Shown one piece after another: positions 25,562 through 34,683 of a DNA stretch of 37,909 nucleotides; positions within the stretch are counted from its first letter, which is position 1; each line of letters opens with the position of its first letter. Origin of the DNA: Sedimentisphaerales bacterium (GTDB lineage Bacteria > Planctomycetota > Phycisphaerae > Sedimentisphaerales > Anaerobacaceae); contig JANQFY010000462.1 of the NCBI GenBank assembly GCA_028277585.1, positions 1-37,909 on the forward strand, in the 5' to 3' direction. The position numbers and the translations under genes are program-made. Under the pieces are notes generated by a model that saw nothing but the letters and a program-made list of their open reading frames with translations, did not search any database and was not told where the DNA came from.

Positions 25562-27769
25562 TCAGAATCCTCCTTTCAACTGTTGTCTCGCTTTCTGAGC
25601 CTTGTCGAGAGCATCAAACCAGTATTCATCGAGAAGCGGGCCAATTTCAGTCTCGACGACTTGCCTGAACCATTGTCGAGCATCCTTGATAGATATCCCG
25701 AAGGGCGGTGTCACATAACTGTGGCCGATACGGAACTGGCGGCCGAGACTCGTATCCGCGGCGATCTGTTTGTTTAGCGACAGGATTCGCTTTTCGATTT
25801 CGGAGAGAGTCTCAGAATCGATGCCAAATCGCGTATGAACCCAGTCATGCCAAGTCTTCCCAAGTTGGGGCTCTAGATCAACGAATGCAAAACGTCGTCT
25901 CAGCGCAAGGTCGACAAGAGCAAGAGAACGGTCTGCGATGTTCATCGTGCCGATAACGTACAGATTGTCGGGGACGAAGACCTGCTCCTCCTCCGTTCGT
26001 CGGTAACAGAGTTCCAACGCTTCCGTGGGAGTTCTCTTGTCTGCTTCGAGCAACGTCAACATTTCACCGAATATCTGAGCCGGGTTCCCTCGGTTGATCT
26101 CCTCGATGACAATGACATGCCGAATCGAAGGTTCTTTGGCTGCAGCCTTCACCATCTCCAGGAATGGGCCATCCACCAGAGATAGTTTCCCGTCTCCGGT
26201 GGGTCTCCAACCACGCACAAAGTCCTCATACGACAGGTTTGGATGGAATTGTACAGCCCTTACCTTGCTGTCGTTTCGCTGCCCCATCAGGGCGAAGGCC
26301 AATCGCTTCGCAAGCCAGGTCTTGCCCGTGCCAGGTGGCCCCTGGAGTATCAGGTTCTTCTTTGTGCGCAGACGTTCCAGAAAATCCTCCAGTTGGGAAC
26401 GCGCTATGAAACAGCCATCTTCCACGATGCTATCTACTGAATAGGGTACGATGGGTGCCGGAGACACTTCTGTTTCCGGCTCGATGCCTTCACCATCATC
26501 TCGGCCATTCTTAGGTGCGACGCCGGGCGGTATCGGGGCCCCGCCATCTTTGAAGAGCCACGCAGCCAGTGACAGCTCAGGGAACGAGTGCACGGGATAC
26601 GCATCCTCCTGGAAACGGGCTTCTATCGTCTCCATAATGGTGAGGTAGTCATGCGCATCGCAGCGCCTCTTCGGACCATTTCGCCCGATCTGGACTCCGA
26701 GCTTCTTGTCGATATAGCGTTGCGACTGACCCTCAAGCGTTAGGTAGTTCCAGGGGCGTATCCAATAGAGGCCCATCGTGAGATTCCATCCTACGCCATA
26801 CCTGTGGGTTGAACGGTCATATGCCTCCACAAATGCCGACCGAACATCCGGATCATCTGATTCGGCGAATCGTAACGCCTCCGCAAATACCTGCCAAAGC
26901 ACGTCGATGTCGTCCGGTTGACGCGTTTTCTCGAATGCGAAGAACCAGGACCGCTGGTTATTGAGAATCGGTATTCCCTCAAAGGACTCCGGGACCGGTT
27001 CGTCTACCTTCAGCAGTTTCGCTAGCTCCGCGGCAATTGCCTTGCGATTGGCGTCCGTGATGCCGCGGTTGAAGATTCCCATAGTTGTGAACGGGCATAT
27101 GTCTCTAAGTGGGCCAGAGGAACCATCCGCGTATTGATCCTCTAGGTGGGAAAGCCCCTCCACACGTTCGGCTATGGCGTGAATTCCAGCGACCAAGTCA
27201 CCTCTCTTTGCTCGGAAACCCACAAGTCCGTCCGCCACAGCCTCATAGAATCGCGTCCAGTTGAATCGGTGCTTGTCAACAGCTCTGTCACCAAACCTCT
27301 CCCGCCAATAAGGGGCGTTTCTGAATCGGCTCAGATTCTGAGGCTGGCTCTCAAAGGTGAAACGGACCAAGTCGTCAGCGGCCCAATCCCCAGGCACGAC
27401 CCTCCAAACGGTACCTCTGTGGGTATAGAAATACCATTCACGTGGTTCTTCTAGTCCGGTCCAATCGACCTTCACTCTGCGACCGTCCCCAGGGTTCTCG
27501 GTCACTGTTCCAATGGCCTTGATCGCCATGACGGAGACCGTATGACCTCGGCTGTCAAATGGCAGATCGTGTTTGCGCGTATAAGAAGACTTGATTGCTA
27601 TGTGGTCGCCCGGTTGCATTGACCTCACGGCATCGAGGTACCTGTCTTGGTATCCGTTTTCCCAGATTCCCTCTTCGAGAAACCTAGTGGTCTGATCATC
27701 GGTTCCGCCGTAGCTAGCTCCAACAAACCAGCATGCTCGACCACCAGCTCCGTCTAGTTTTGCATTCAT
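25562..27769 (-). CDS. mcrB: McrB-like GTPase motor of a modification-dependent restriction system
   Basis: A 735-residue AAA+ protein. The N-terminal 150 residues (CWFVGASYGGTDDQTTRFLE; MQPGDHIAIKSSYTRK; VKVDWTG) look like an EVE/PUA-like or related base-reading domain. Residues about 155-430 are a second unknown region, probably for DNA recognition. The motor starts at Walker A GPPGTGKT (477-484), with Walker B VIVIEEINRGNPAQIFGEML and the McrB hallmark MNIADRSLALVDLALRRRF, which confers GTP specificity in this family. It would recognise modified bases and recruit McrC. It is the first gene of the mcrBC pair. The N-terminal reader differs from that of E. coli McrB (DUF3578), so the modification it recognises may differ. 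Confidence 0.9.
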   Translation of the reverse strand: MNAKLDGAGGRACWFVGASYGGTDDQTTRFLEEGIWENGYQDRYLDAVRSMQPGDHIAIKSSYTRKHDLPFDSRGHTVSVMAIKAIGTVTENPGDGRRVKVDWTGLEEPREWYFYTHRGTVWRVVPGDWAADDLVRFTFESQPQNLSRFRNAPYWRERFGDRAVDKHRFNWTRFYEAVADGLVGFRAKRGDLVAGIHAIAERVEGLSHLEDQYADGSSGPLRDICPFTTMGIFNRGITDANRKAIAAELAKLLKVDEPVPESFEGIPILNNQRSWFFAFEKTRQPDDIDVLWQVFAEALRFAESDDPDVRSAFVEAYDRSTHRYGVGWNLTMGLYWIRPWNYLTLEGQSQRYIDKKLGVQIGRNGPKRRCDAHDYLTIMETIEARFQEDAYPVHSFPELSLAAWLFKDGGAPIPPGVAPKNGRDDGEGIEPETEVSPAPIVPYSVDSIVEDGCFIARSQLEDFLERLRTKKNLILQGPPGTGKTWLAKRLAFALMGQRNDSKVRAVQFHPNLSYEDFVRGWRPTGDGKLSLVDGPFLEMVKAAAKEPSIRHVIVIEEINRGNPAQIFGEMLTLLEADKRTPTEALELCYRRTEEEQVFVPDNLYVIGTMNIADRSLALVDLALRRRFAFVDLEPQLGKTWHDWVHTRFGIDSETLSEIEKRILSLNKQIAADTSLGRQFRIGHSYVTPPFGISIKDARQWFRQVVETEIGPLLDEYWFDALDKAQKARQQLKGGF

Positions 27770-27801
27770 AGACCTTCCTCACTTGCTTGATTCTCTGAGT
27801 T

Positions 27802-27829
27802 ATCAGCGCCGCATAGCGCTCCCGCTGAT
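27802..27829. repeat. Hairpin between the transporter operon and mcrB
   Basis: ATCAGCG (27802-27808) and CGCTGAT (27823-27829) form a stem with further GC pairing inside. It lies after the livF stop and before the mcrB start on the - strand. With no T run it is at best a weak or factor-dependent terminator between the two units. Confidence 0.4.
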
Positions 27830-27916
27830 CTGGTGTTCATGTGCCTCGCATCTTTGACTCTTGTACTGCCCCGGCATACTGCTGGAGCATCGCTTCGTAT
27901 TTCTCGCAGCAGCAAA

Positions 27917-28618
27917 TCAGAGGAACAGTTCCTTCATTCTCGTCTTGTCATGGATCAGGGTGTCAGGTGTCCCGGTGAAGAACACTCTCCCGAGTTTCAG
28001 GGAATAGACCCTGTTGGAGATGGCGAGGACCTCGTTGACTTTCTGCTCGACAATCAGAATGCTCGTGCCGGTCTCGCGGCTTATAGTCCGTATTCGCTCG
28101 AACACGTCTTTTACGATGCCAGGGGACAGGCCTAGGGAGGGCTCATCCAGCATCAGTAGCTTGGGTTTGGGAATCAAGGCGCGGCCCAGAGCGACCATCT
28201 GTTGCTCTCCACCGGAGAGTTTGCCTGCTGCCTGTTTCGGCCTCTCTCGCAGGAGTGGGAACATGGCTACTACATACTCGATGCGCGAGCGGAGTTCCTT
28301 TTTCGGCAAATGGTAGCCGCCGATTTCCAGGTTTTCCATGACGGTCAGATCGGGGAATACTCGGTTGCCCTGAGGGGCGAAGGTAATGCCGCGGCGAATG
28401 TTCTTGGCGGGGCTGGAGCCGTTGAGCAGTTCACCCTCAAACCGAATCTCACCCTTCCAAGGGCGAATCAGACCGCAGATTGCTTTGAGTGCCGTGGACT
28501 TGCCCGCACCGTTTGGACCGATGATCGCAACGGTTTCACCCTGACGCACCTCGAGCGACAGGCCAAAGAGGACCTGTTTCTTGCCATACCCTGTTTCCAA
28601 TTGCTCAACTTGCAGCAT
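27917..28618 (-). CDS. livF: ABC transporter ATPase, branched-chain amino acid type (LivF)
   Basis: A 233-residue ATPase of the HAAT (hydrophobic/branched-chain amino acid) importer family. Walker A GPNGAGKST is at 34-42, the Q loop at FAPQGNRVF, signature LSGGEQQM near 137, Walker B LLMLDEPSLGLSP, and the H-loop position lies at ILIVEQKV, where E-Q replaces the usual H, as is common in LivF. The short C terminus and the TGxPDTLIHDKTRMKELFL end are typical of LivF rather than LivG. It is the last gene of the operon, 9 nt after livG. It would power import of an amino acid, amide or urea-like solute at the cytoplasmic membrane. Confidence 0.93.
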   Translation of the reverse strand: MLQVEQLETGYGKKQVLFGLSLEVRQGETVAIIGPNGAGKSTALKAICGLIRPWKGEIRFEGELLNGSSPAKNIRRGITFAPQGNRVFPDLTVMENLEIGGYHLPKKELRSRIEYVVAMFPLLRERPKQAAGKLSGGEQQMVALGRALIPKPKLLMLDEPSLGLSPGIVKDVFERIRTISRETGTSILIVEQKVNEVLAISNRVYSLKLGRVFFTGTPDTLIHDKTRMKELFL

Positions 28619-28627
28619 CTTTCGTCT

Positions 28628-29383
28628 TCAGTCTATATACGCCTCGATAACGCGTGGATCATCGCGGACTTCTTGAGGTGTCCCTTCGCTGACCTTGGCT
28701 CCGGCATCCATGAATATGACCCGGTGACATACCTGCATGACAGCGTCGAGGTTGTGCTCAATCAGCATCACGGACTTGCCTTGCTTGGGCAAGTCTTGAA
28801 TCACACCAAGGATCTTCTCGATCATCTCCGGGGCGATTCCGGCCACTGGTTCGTCCAACAGAAGAACGCGTGCGTCGGCGGCCAGACAGCAGACAATGCT
28901 CAGCAGTTTCTGCTGACCGTAAGACAGCGCGTCGGCCGGGTCGTGAGCTTTCCTCTCAAGGCCAATCTGCTGGAGCAGGGACAGCGCCTTTTCGCGGTTC
29001 TGAGTCTCCTGGGCCCTGCACATGCCTCGACGGAGGAATAAATTCGAGAGTCGTTCTCCCGGCTGATCCTTGAAGAAGAGAAGCACATTCTCCAGAACGC
29101 TCAGGCGACGAATCAGCCGGAGATTCTGAAACGTTCGGGCGATACCCAGTTGGGCCCGCTTGTGTGCAGGCAGTCGAGTCAGATCGTTGCCCTGCAGAAG
29201 AACACGCCCGTTATCTGGCGGGATGAAGCCAGTCAGGACATTGAAGAGTGTGGTCTTGCCTGCCCCGTTGGGCCCAATGACGCCGAGAATCTCGCCCTCG
29301 TCCAACACACAGGAAAAACCATCCAACGCTCTGACACCGTCGAAGTGCTTGTTCAGGTTCTTCATGTCAAGGAGGGAGGTCAT
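28628..29383 (-). CDS. livG: ABC transporter ATPase, branched-chain amino acid type (LivG)
   Basis: A 251-residue ATPase and the second nucleotide-binding subunit of the importer. Walker A GPNGAGKTT is at 37-45; IARTFQNLRLI carries the Q loop; the signature LSYGQQKLL is the LivG form; Walker B VLLLDEPVAGIAPEM; the switch histidine is in LIEHNLDAVM. LivG pairs with LivF to drive the LivH-LivM channel. Its ATG overlaps the livM stop codon by 4 nt (ATGA), so the genes are coupled. Length and ending (DPRVIEAYID) are normal for the family. Confidence 0.93.
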   Translation of the reverse strand: MTSLLDMKNLNKHFDGVRALDGFSCVLDEGEILGVIGPNGAGKTTLFNVLTGFIPPDNGRVLLQGNDLTRLPAHKRAQLGIARTFQNLRLIRRLSVLENVLLFFKDQPGERLSNLFLRRGMCRAQETQNREKALSLLQQIGLERKAHDPADALSYGQQKLLSIVCCLAADARVLLLDEPVAGIAPEMIEKILGVIQDLPKQGKSVMLIEHNLDAVMQVCHRVIFMDAGAKVSEGTPQEVRDDPRVIEAYID

Positions 29384-30267
29384 TGGGTAGCCCCTCCTTT
29401 GCCGAAGGCGTACTTACCCATCAGGCCCTGAGGACGGAGCATCATGAAGGCTACCAAGAGCCCTCCATAGAGAATCTGTCTAACGTTGGCGGCAACGGAG
29501 CTTGGCATCCCAACGAATCGCAGTATCTCCGGCAGCGTCACCAGGACTATGGCGCCGACAACCGGACCCCAGAAACTGCCCGCGCCGCCAATGACGACAA
29601 TGGAAATGATGAAGATCGATTCCATGACTGTGAAGCTCGTTGGATCGACGAAGCTGATGTAGTGGGCGTAGATCACCCCGGCCGTCGAAGCCATCGCTGC
29701 ACCGATCATGAACACCAACACCTTGCAGGCCGCGACGTTCTTGCCCGCCGAGAAAGCAAAGGTCTCGTCCTCACGAATAGACATCAGAATGCGACCGAAC
29801 GGAGAATGCACAATCCGGTGACACCCCCAAAGAACAACTGCTGCAAGCATTGTGATCAGCAGCAGATACTCCCCGTGCGAATTCACGTCCCAGCCCAGAA
29901 TCACTGGCTGTGGAATCCCAGGCAATCCCATGGGCCCGCCTGTGAACGTCACCCAGTTGTTCATCACGCTGAACGCGATCACCTGAAAGGCAAACGTGGC
30001 GATCACGAAGTAGTCATCGCGAATGCGCAAGGACGGGAATCCCACCAATGTCCCCAGCGCCCCGCTGATGATCGTCGCTAGTACCAGATTCACCAAAAAC
30101 GGCGAACCCACCTTCAAAGACATCAACGCCGCTGTGTACGCCCCCACCCCACAGAATGCCGCCTGACAAATGGACAACAATCCCGTGTATCCGGCAATCA
30201 AATTCAAAGACGCCGCCAGGATCACATAGATGTTGATCAGGATGAGAATGTGAAGGAGATAGTCCAA
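29380..30267 (-). CDS. livM: ABC transporter permease, branched-chain amino acid type (LivM)
   Basis: A 295-residue integral membrane protein with about eight hydrophobic segments (first: ILILINIYVILAASLNLIAG). The coupling (EAA-like) loop reads SIREDETFAFSAGKNVAACK, and the family pattern GGAGSFWGPVVGA follows. It forms the import channel with LivH. The start is a TTG at 30267 with GGAGG about 5 nt upstream; there is no ATG nearby, and the sequence after the TTG (MDYLLHIL) fits usual LivM starts. It lies 12 nt after livH and overlaps livG. Confidence 0.9.
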   Translation of the reverse strand: MDYLLHILILINIYVILAASLNLIAGYTGLLSICQAAFCGVGAYTAALMSLKVGSPFLVNLVLATIISGALGTLVGFPSLRIRDDYFVIATFAFQVIAFSVMNNWVTFTGGPMGLPGIPQPVILGWDVNSHGEYLLLITMLAAVVLWGCHRIVHSPFGRILMSIREDETFAFSAGKNVAACKVLVFMIGAAMASTAGVIYAHYISFVDPTSFTVMESIFIISIVVIGGAGSFWGPVVGAIVLVTLPEILRFVGMPSSVAANVRQILYGGLLVAFMMLRPQGLMGKYAFGKGGATQ

Positions 30268-30279
30268 TTGACCTCCACG

Positions 30280-31164
30280 TCACACAGCGACTTTCCCCGG
30301 CCTTCGGCCGAAAAAGCCCTCGGGTCTGAAAAGTAGGAAGACTACTAGGATGATGAAAGCTATGGCGTTTTGCCATTGGGTAGGAAGCCATATTACGCCA
30401 ATGTGCTGTGCCATGCCAAGAAGCAGGGCTCCGAAGGCAACGCCCAGAATCCTCCCCATTCCGCCGATTATCGCCGCAACAATACCCATCAGAAGTGCGT
30501 TCATGCCCATGCCTGGCGTTATGTCCACATCAAGGGCGACGAGAATACCGGCGATCCCCGCCAATGCTGACCCGAACGCAAAAGTCCAGAAGAATACTCC
30601 ATTCGTAGCAACACCCGAGATTGTGGCGAGCTCCTGGTCATTCGCAATTGCCCGGATTGCCCTGCCAAACGTTGTCTTCCTCAGCAGCACTGCAACCAGC
30701 AGCATCAGAATTACGCTTGCCCCTACTGTGAAGATTTGAACGGGCGTTATCCTTGCCCCGAGAATATCAATGCCCTCTGCCACCCTCGCAAAACGAATGC
30801 TCTTGGTGTCATCTCCAAACAAGCAAGAAATGGCATTCTGAAGAACAATGTAGATGCCCAATGAAGCGAGGAGAAGGACGAGCGGGCGACTGCCCCGTTG
30901 ACGTAGTGGGCGATAAACCGCAGACTCGATGATGACACCGAATATCATACTTGATACCACACCGGCGGGGATGGCAGCAAGCAGCGGCATATCTAGTCGG
31001 TCAACAAACATGAAGGTCGAATAAGCGCCGATGGTGAAGACCATGCCATGCGCGAAGTGAAAGAACTTGCCCACACGGAATATCAGGGCAAAACTCACTC
31101 CAATGAGTGCCCATGTACTTGCCGCCAGGAGACTGTTGATAAAGTACTGAGGTGACAATGCCAT
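30280..31164 (-). CDS. livH: ABC transporter permease, branched-chain amino acid type (LivH)
   Basis: A 294-residue membrane protein with about eight hydrophobic segments. Family marks are WALIGVSFALIFRVGKFFHF near the start, the coupling loop AIRAIANDQELATISGV and GGMGRILGVAFGALLLG. It is the partner of LivM. The ribosome binding site is weak (CGGTGA). The gap to the upstream small gene is 83 nt, larger than the others in the operon, so a separate internal promoter is possible. Confidence 0.92.
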   Translation of the reverse strand: MALSPQYFINSLLAASTWALIGVSFALIFRVGKFFHFAHGMVFTIGAYSTFMFVDRLDMPLLAAIPAGVVSSMIFGVIIESAVYRPLRQRGSRPLVLLLASLGIYIVLQNAISCLFGDDTKSIRFARVAEGIDILGARITPVQIFTVGASVILMLLVAVLLRKTTFGRAIRAIANDQELATISGVATNGVFFWTFAFGSALAGIAGILVALDVDITPGMGMNALLMGIVAAIIGGMGRILGVAFGALLLGMAQHIGVIWLPTQWQNAIAFIILVVFLLFRPEGFFGRRPGKVAV

Positions 31165-31247
31165 TCACCGAATCATTGATGTCGTGTCGGGTAAACTCAC
31201 TCGGAGCTTACTGTATCTTGGCTTTCGATAGCCCTCATGCCTCCCCA

Positions 31248-31553
31248 TCACCCCTCCTTTTTGACTTCGTCCCAGTCTTCCTTCTTTGTGAGTTTGCCCA
31301 AGAGGTCACGCTCTTCTCTGATTGCAGAATACAGACCCATAAGGAGCTTCACGTATTTCTTAATCTTCTTCTCATCAACATTTTCTTCCTTGTTGAATGG
31401 GAATTGTCTCTTGGCTTCCTCTACAAGGTGGTTCTTTAGGCTGCGACATGCTTCCAGTTCCTGGCAAAGCCTGTTCTTGTCTACATTCCCGACGAAAGCT
31501 TTAATCTCCTTGATGAGCCGTTCATTTATTGGAGATGCCGTCGTTCCTGCCAT
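31248..31553 (-). CDS. Small charged protein of unknown function in the transporter operon
   Basis: A 101-residue protein, very rich in K and E, with no signal peptide or membrane segment. It looks fully helical, perhaps a small helical bundle or coiled coil (NERLIKEIKAFVGNV; LCQELEACRSLKNHLVEEAK; DEKKIKKYVKLLMGLYSAIR). AAGGAG from the end of the upstream gene lies about 8 nt before the ATG at 31553, and only 2 nt separate the two genes. A GTG at 31556 would add one residue. I do not recognise a family. Tight coupling to the AAA+ protein suggests an adaptor or stability partner. Confidence 0.7.
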   Translation of the reverse strand: MAGTTASPINERLIKEIKAFVGNVDKNRLCQELEACRSLKNHLVEEAKRQFPFNKEENVDEKKIKKYVKLLMGLYSAIREERDLLGKLTKKEDWDEVKKEG

Positions 31554-31555
31554 CA

Positions 31556-33658
31556 CTATCTCCTTTCGTTATGCCTGCTAGTATGTTCCTCAAAAACGCT
31601 TGGGAAGTAACTGCTCAGTACATTCAACACGGTGCTATTCCGAACACAAACAACTCCAGGTTTTTCACGCTGACCTCTATCCGCGTATTCCTTTACAGAT
31701 GCCACTGCTATTTCCGTTGCCACAGCCTGCAATTGCCGTACATTCCCAGGCCAATCAAGACTGGAAAGCATTAGGGATTCATACGCCTTCAGTTCGACGT
31801 ATACGAAGGGCTCTTCCTTTTCGCCGGGAACTGTCGATGCCCAGGGCTCAAGCTGGTCTATGCTGTCATCAATCGCAACATTCTTCAACTCTTGTCTCAC
31901 AGCAGCTTCACATTCAAAGTAGAACAGAATTGGAATATCATCTCTTCGTTCTCGCAAAGAAGGCAGTTTAATATATAGGCCGCGAGAGAGCCTATAGAAG
32001 AGATCGGGACGCAACCGCCGCCCTTTGACAAAGAACTCGTAAAGCGCATTGCCGATGAATTCACCTGTGAAGGCTTTCATTTGCTTGAGATTCCTTGTCT
32101 CGTTCTCGCGCATAAGAATCTCTGGGTCTTCATTAACAACCCCGATGATCAGATGACCAACATACGATGGCCTAATATCGAACAGCGGTGTAACCTCTCC
32201 GTTCTCCAATATGCGTAGCAAGACACCTTGGAGGTCTGCGTCAAGACTGTTAAGTTCATCGAAGATAAATACGCCAATATTGTTATTGCCTGATTCGTTG
32301 GAATCTGGATTGTCATCGAGAAGCAAAATGCTCGGAATATTCAGCCGTGGATCTGAGACATTCATTCCTTGAAACAATGGACCAAAGAGTGCGTTGGGCT
32401 TCAGAGCTGACATATTGATTGCATTCGGTTTGAGACCAAAATAACCCAGTGGCTGATCCTCATTAATCCCTTCTTTGCTCTCTTGCTTCCATGATGCCAG
32501 TGTAAATAGTTGAATCAATTTGGCCATGGTGTCCTTGCCCGCTCCTGCCTCTCCGTAAACCAGGGCAGCCGGAAGCTTAGCTCCTTGTTCCGGTTGACAG
32601 AAATGCGGTGCACGTTGAATGATCTTCCTTATCTCATTAACCATGCCGGGCGAGGCAATGTTGTATTTCTTGAATAGCAATGTCTCCTTAACGGCCGCTA
32701 CTCCATTGGGTTGTAGGAAGAGTTGTTTTCGAGCATCCCACAGGCGGGCAAGTCCGCGCTCAAGTTCATCCTCTGCGTTCATGGACCAGCGGCTTATTGG
32801 AGAAACATCAATTTCATCGGCAAATATGCCAGCTTCGGAGATCTTGTCGATTCTTTTGCTAAGTCTGTCTTCCCAAATACTGTTATGCAGCAAAGTCAGT
32901 GTCGGCACATAGTATTTGCCAGCATGTGTCTTAAGGCATTCAATAATATCGCCAGAATTCACCTTCCTCCATTTACGCTCGGTGTTGTTGCAGGGCTGCG
33001 AGGGAGGTTCCGGCCACACAAGTACGAAATAGCCATAAAAGGTACTGGCAGAGCAAATAGGGTAGCCACCGACGATAGTAGCTATTCCGTTCGCACAAGC
33101 TTTCCAAAAACGTCCAACTAAGTTGAATTCAACGAGATATATATCGCGAACATCTTGTGGCGCTTGCCGCACTAATCGTTCATGTTCTTCCCACTGCTGA
33201 ACAGAATATCTGTGAAACCAATCCCGTGTTGACATGTCTTCCAGGTCAAGTGTTCTTGACCACTTATCGAAAACAGTCTGACCAATGATAGCCTTTTCAA
33301 AAGGAAGGGCATATCGTTTCGGACAATACCGTCCCTCATACTGAGCGAATTCGACATTTTCACGCAAATCACTGGTTAGAGGTTGTATCTCCAGAGGGCC
33401 ATCCTGCCCTCTCAATTGAAAAGTATTGTGTTCAAGCAACCTCCGCAGGAAAGGAAAGCAAACCATATTACCAGACGAATCGCCACCACGGGCAATTGGC
33501 TCGCGGAGAAAATACTCTACAAGTTGAAAGGCTTCAATTCCGTAATCGTATCTGAAGACATCCGTCAACTCCGCATGGAGTTTTCGATGGCACCCGAGAG
33601 CGACAACCTCGAATTTGGCCAATTCAGAATAAGGCCACACTTCTGCAGTGCCGTTCAT
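31556..33658 (-). CDS. Sigma54-activator-like AAA+ ATPase with a large unknown sensor domain
   Basis: A 700-residue protein. The C-terminal half is a bacterial enhancer-binding-protein type AAA+ domain: Walker A GEAGAGKDT (369-377), Walker B GVFIFDELNSLDADLQ, then the family's arginine-finger region RPDLFYRLSRG, LRERRDDIPIL and DWPGNVRQLQ. The GAFTGA loop that contacts sigma54 is not visible, and an Asn/Ser/Asp-rich insert lies before Walker B (DDNPDSNESGNNNIG). No C-terminal Fis-type helix-turn-helix is obvious. The N-terminal 330 residues are unknown, with a GAF-like middle (FWKACANGIATIVGGYPICS). It is therefore probably not a transcription activator but a sensor ATPase. Its start overlaps the stop of the prenyl synthase gene by one base (TGATG). 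Confidence 0.78.
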   Translation of the reverse strand: MNGTAEVWPYSELAKFEVVALGCHRKLHAELTDVFRYDYGIEAFQLVEYFLREPIARGGDSSGNMVCFPFLRRLLEHNTFQLRGQDGPLEIQPLTSDLRENVEFAQYEGRYCPKRYALPFEKAIIGQTVFDKWSRTLDLEDMSTRDWFHRYSVQQWEEHERLVRQAPQDVRDIYLVEFNLVGRFWKACANGIATIVGGYPICSASTFYGYFVLVWPEPPSQPCNNTERKWRKVNSGDIIECLKTHAGKYYVPTLTLLHNSIWEDRLSKRIDKISEAGIFADEIDVSPISRWSMNAEDELERGLARLWDARKQLFLQPNGVAAVKETLLFKKYNIASPGMVNEIRKIIQRAPHFCQPEQGAKLPAALVYGEAGAGKDTMAKLIQLFTLASWKQESKEGINEDQPLGYFGLKPNAINMSALKPNALFGPLFQGMNVSDPRLNIPSILLLDDNPDSNESGNNNIGVFIFDELNSLDADLQGVLLRILENGEVTPLFDIRPSYVGHLIIGVVNEDPEILMRENETRNLKQMKAFTGEFIGNALYEFFVKGRRLRPDLFYRLSRGLYIKLPSLRERRDDIPILFYFECEAAVRQELKNVAIDDSIDQLEPWASTVPGEKEEPFVYVELKAYESLMLSSLDWPGNVRQLQAVATEIAVASVKEYADRGQREKPGVVCVRNSTVLNVLSSYFPSVFEEHTSRHNERR

Positions 33659-34683
33659 CAGGTGTCCTCCCAGGGAAACTCTATGTGTGCAGTAACCTCA
33701 ATCATATCCAGCAACTCACCTTTGGCCCGAGATGCGGGTAGATTGGAAATGGCATTTTTTGCTCGATGACAATACTCATGAATGACCTTAGAAGCAAATG
33801 TGAATGACTCGCTTCTTCTTAGGGCTGAGAGGATGTCTCGTTGGATCTCCGCGATTTGCCTTGTACTGTACTTCTCTGTGTGTGTTGTTCGAAAATACTT
33901 GAGAACTGTACTTCGCGTCGCCGGATTGCCTGCCAAGGTAAGGGCATGCGACAATACGATGTTGGGCTGCCCTAGGAACAAGTCTAACAGAACCGGTTTG
34001 CCGATTATTTCAGAGGTAGCGATGAAGTCCAAAACATCATCCCGATGTTGAAGAGCCACGCCAAACCATCTGCCGCATTCGCGCAGCGAATTCTCCACAC
34101 TCAATGATCTGCTGACTATAGCAGGTACTGCAAAGCATGCCTCAATTAGTTTGCCCGTACGCCCACGCGCAAGGGTGTCAACATACTCATGGGAAACAGA
34201 AGTATCACCTTCCATAGATGATTGAAGATACTGGTGAAGCAAGAGGTCCTTAAAAGCCTGGCGAAATTCATTTGCCGCCTTGCTCCAGATGTCCTCTTCA
34301 ACAGCCAGTACTCTCTCACACAGAGCGATGTGCCCGATGTTATGAAGATACTCTGCAACCAAAAAGGCCTTAGAAGGATTGGCTTTGGCCTGAAGTGTCG
34401 GCTCACCACTCCTTTGAAATGAGCCGTCAATAACATCATCTGCCGTCAAGGCAGATGCCATAAGAAGCTCCGCTGCGAAAGCAAATGGCTCAAGGATTGC
34501 TCTGTCCACACCTGACAAGTCCGCTGCGATATGTATCAGATAGGTACGTTCCCTCAAGGGAGTTGCGATCTTAATGGCATGAAGTACATCTTCCCGGAAA
34601 GCTGGATGAACACTGGTAAGATGTGTCTCAACAAAATCAAGCAAGCGATGAGTGGCATCTCCAGACAGTTCTTCCAGTCTCAT
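33658..34683 (-). CDS. Polyprenyl-diphosphate-synthase-like protein
   Basis: A 341-residue protein of the all-helical isoprenoid synthase fold. The first aspartate-rich motif is DDVID (82-86), followed by the RSGEPT segment of the diphosphate site; the second is DDVLD (215-219, in LQHRDDVLDF). A conserved TGKL segment (176-179) lies between. These residues bind Mg-diphosphate in chain-lengthening prenyltransferases, so activity is plausible. The second half is more divergent than in housekeeping enzymes. ATG 34683 has AAGGA about 8 nt upstream and starts the domain; the longer frame to 34761 adds a low-complexity tail. Its place between a periplasmic binding protein and an AAA+ gene is not that of an isoprenoid pathway operon. 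Confidence 0.78.
   Translation of the reverse strand: MRLEELSGDATHRLLDFVETHLTSVHPAFREDVLHAIKIATPLRERTYLIHIAADLSGVDRAILEPFAFAAELLMASALTADDVIDGSFQRSGEPTLQAKANPSKAFLVAEYLHNIGHIALCERVLAVEEDIWSKAANEFRQAFKDLLLHQYLQSSMEGDTSVSHEYVDTLARGRTGKLIEACFAVPAIVSRSLSVENSLRECGRWFGVALQHRDDVLDFIATSEIIGKPVLLDLFLGQPNIVLSHALTLAGNPATRSTVLKYFRTTHTEKYSTRQIAEIQRDILSALRRSESFTFASKVIHEYCHRAKNAISNLPASRAKGELLDMIEVTAHIEFPWEDT

Noticed and set aside
28202-29041. 279-codon + strand frame across livF and livG, and a 232-codon one across livM (29383-30081)
   Set aside because: Both are shadows of well-recognised transporter genes on the - strand and have no motif of their own.
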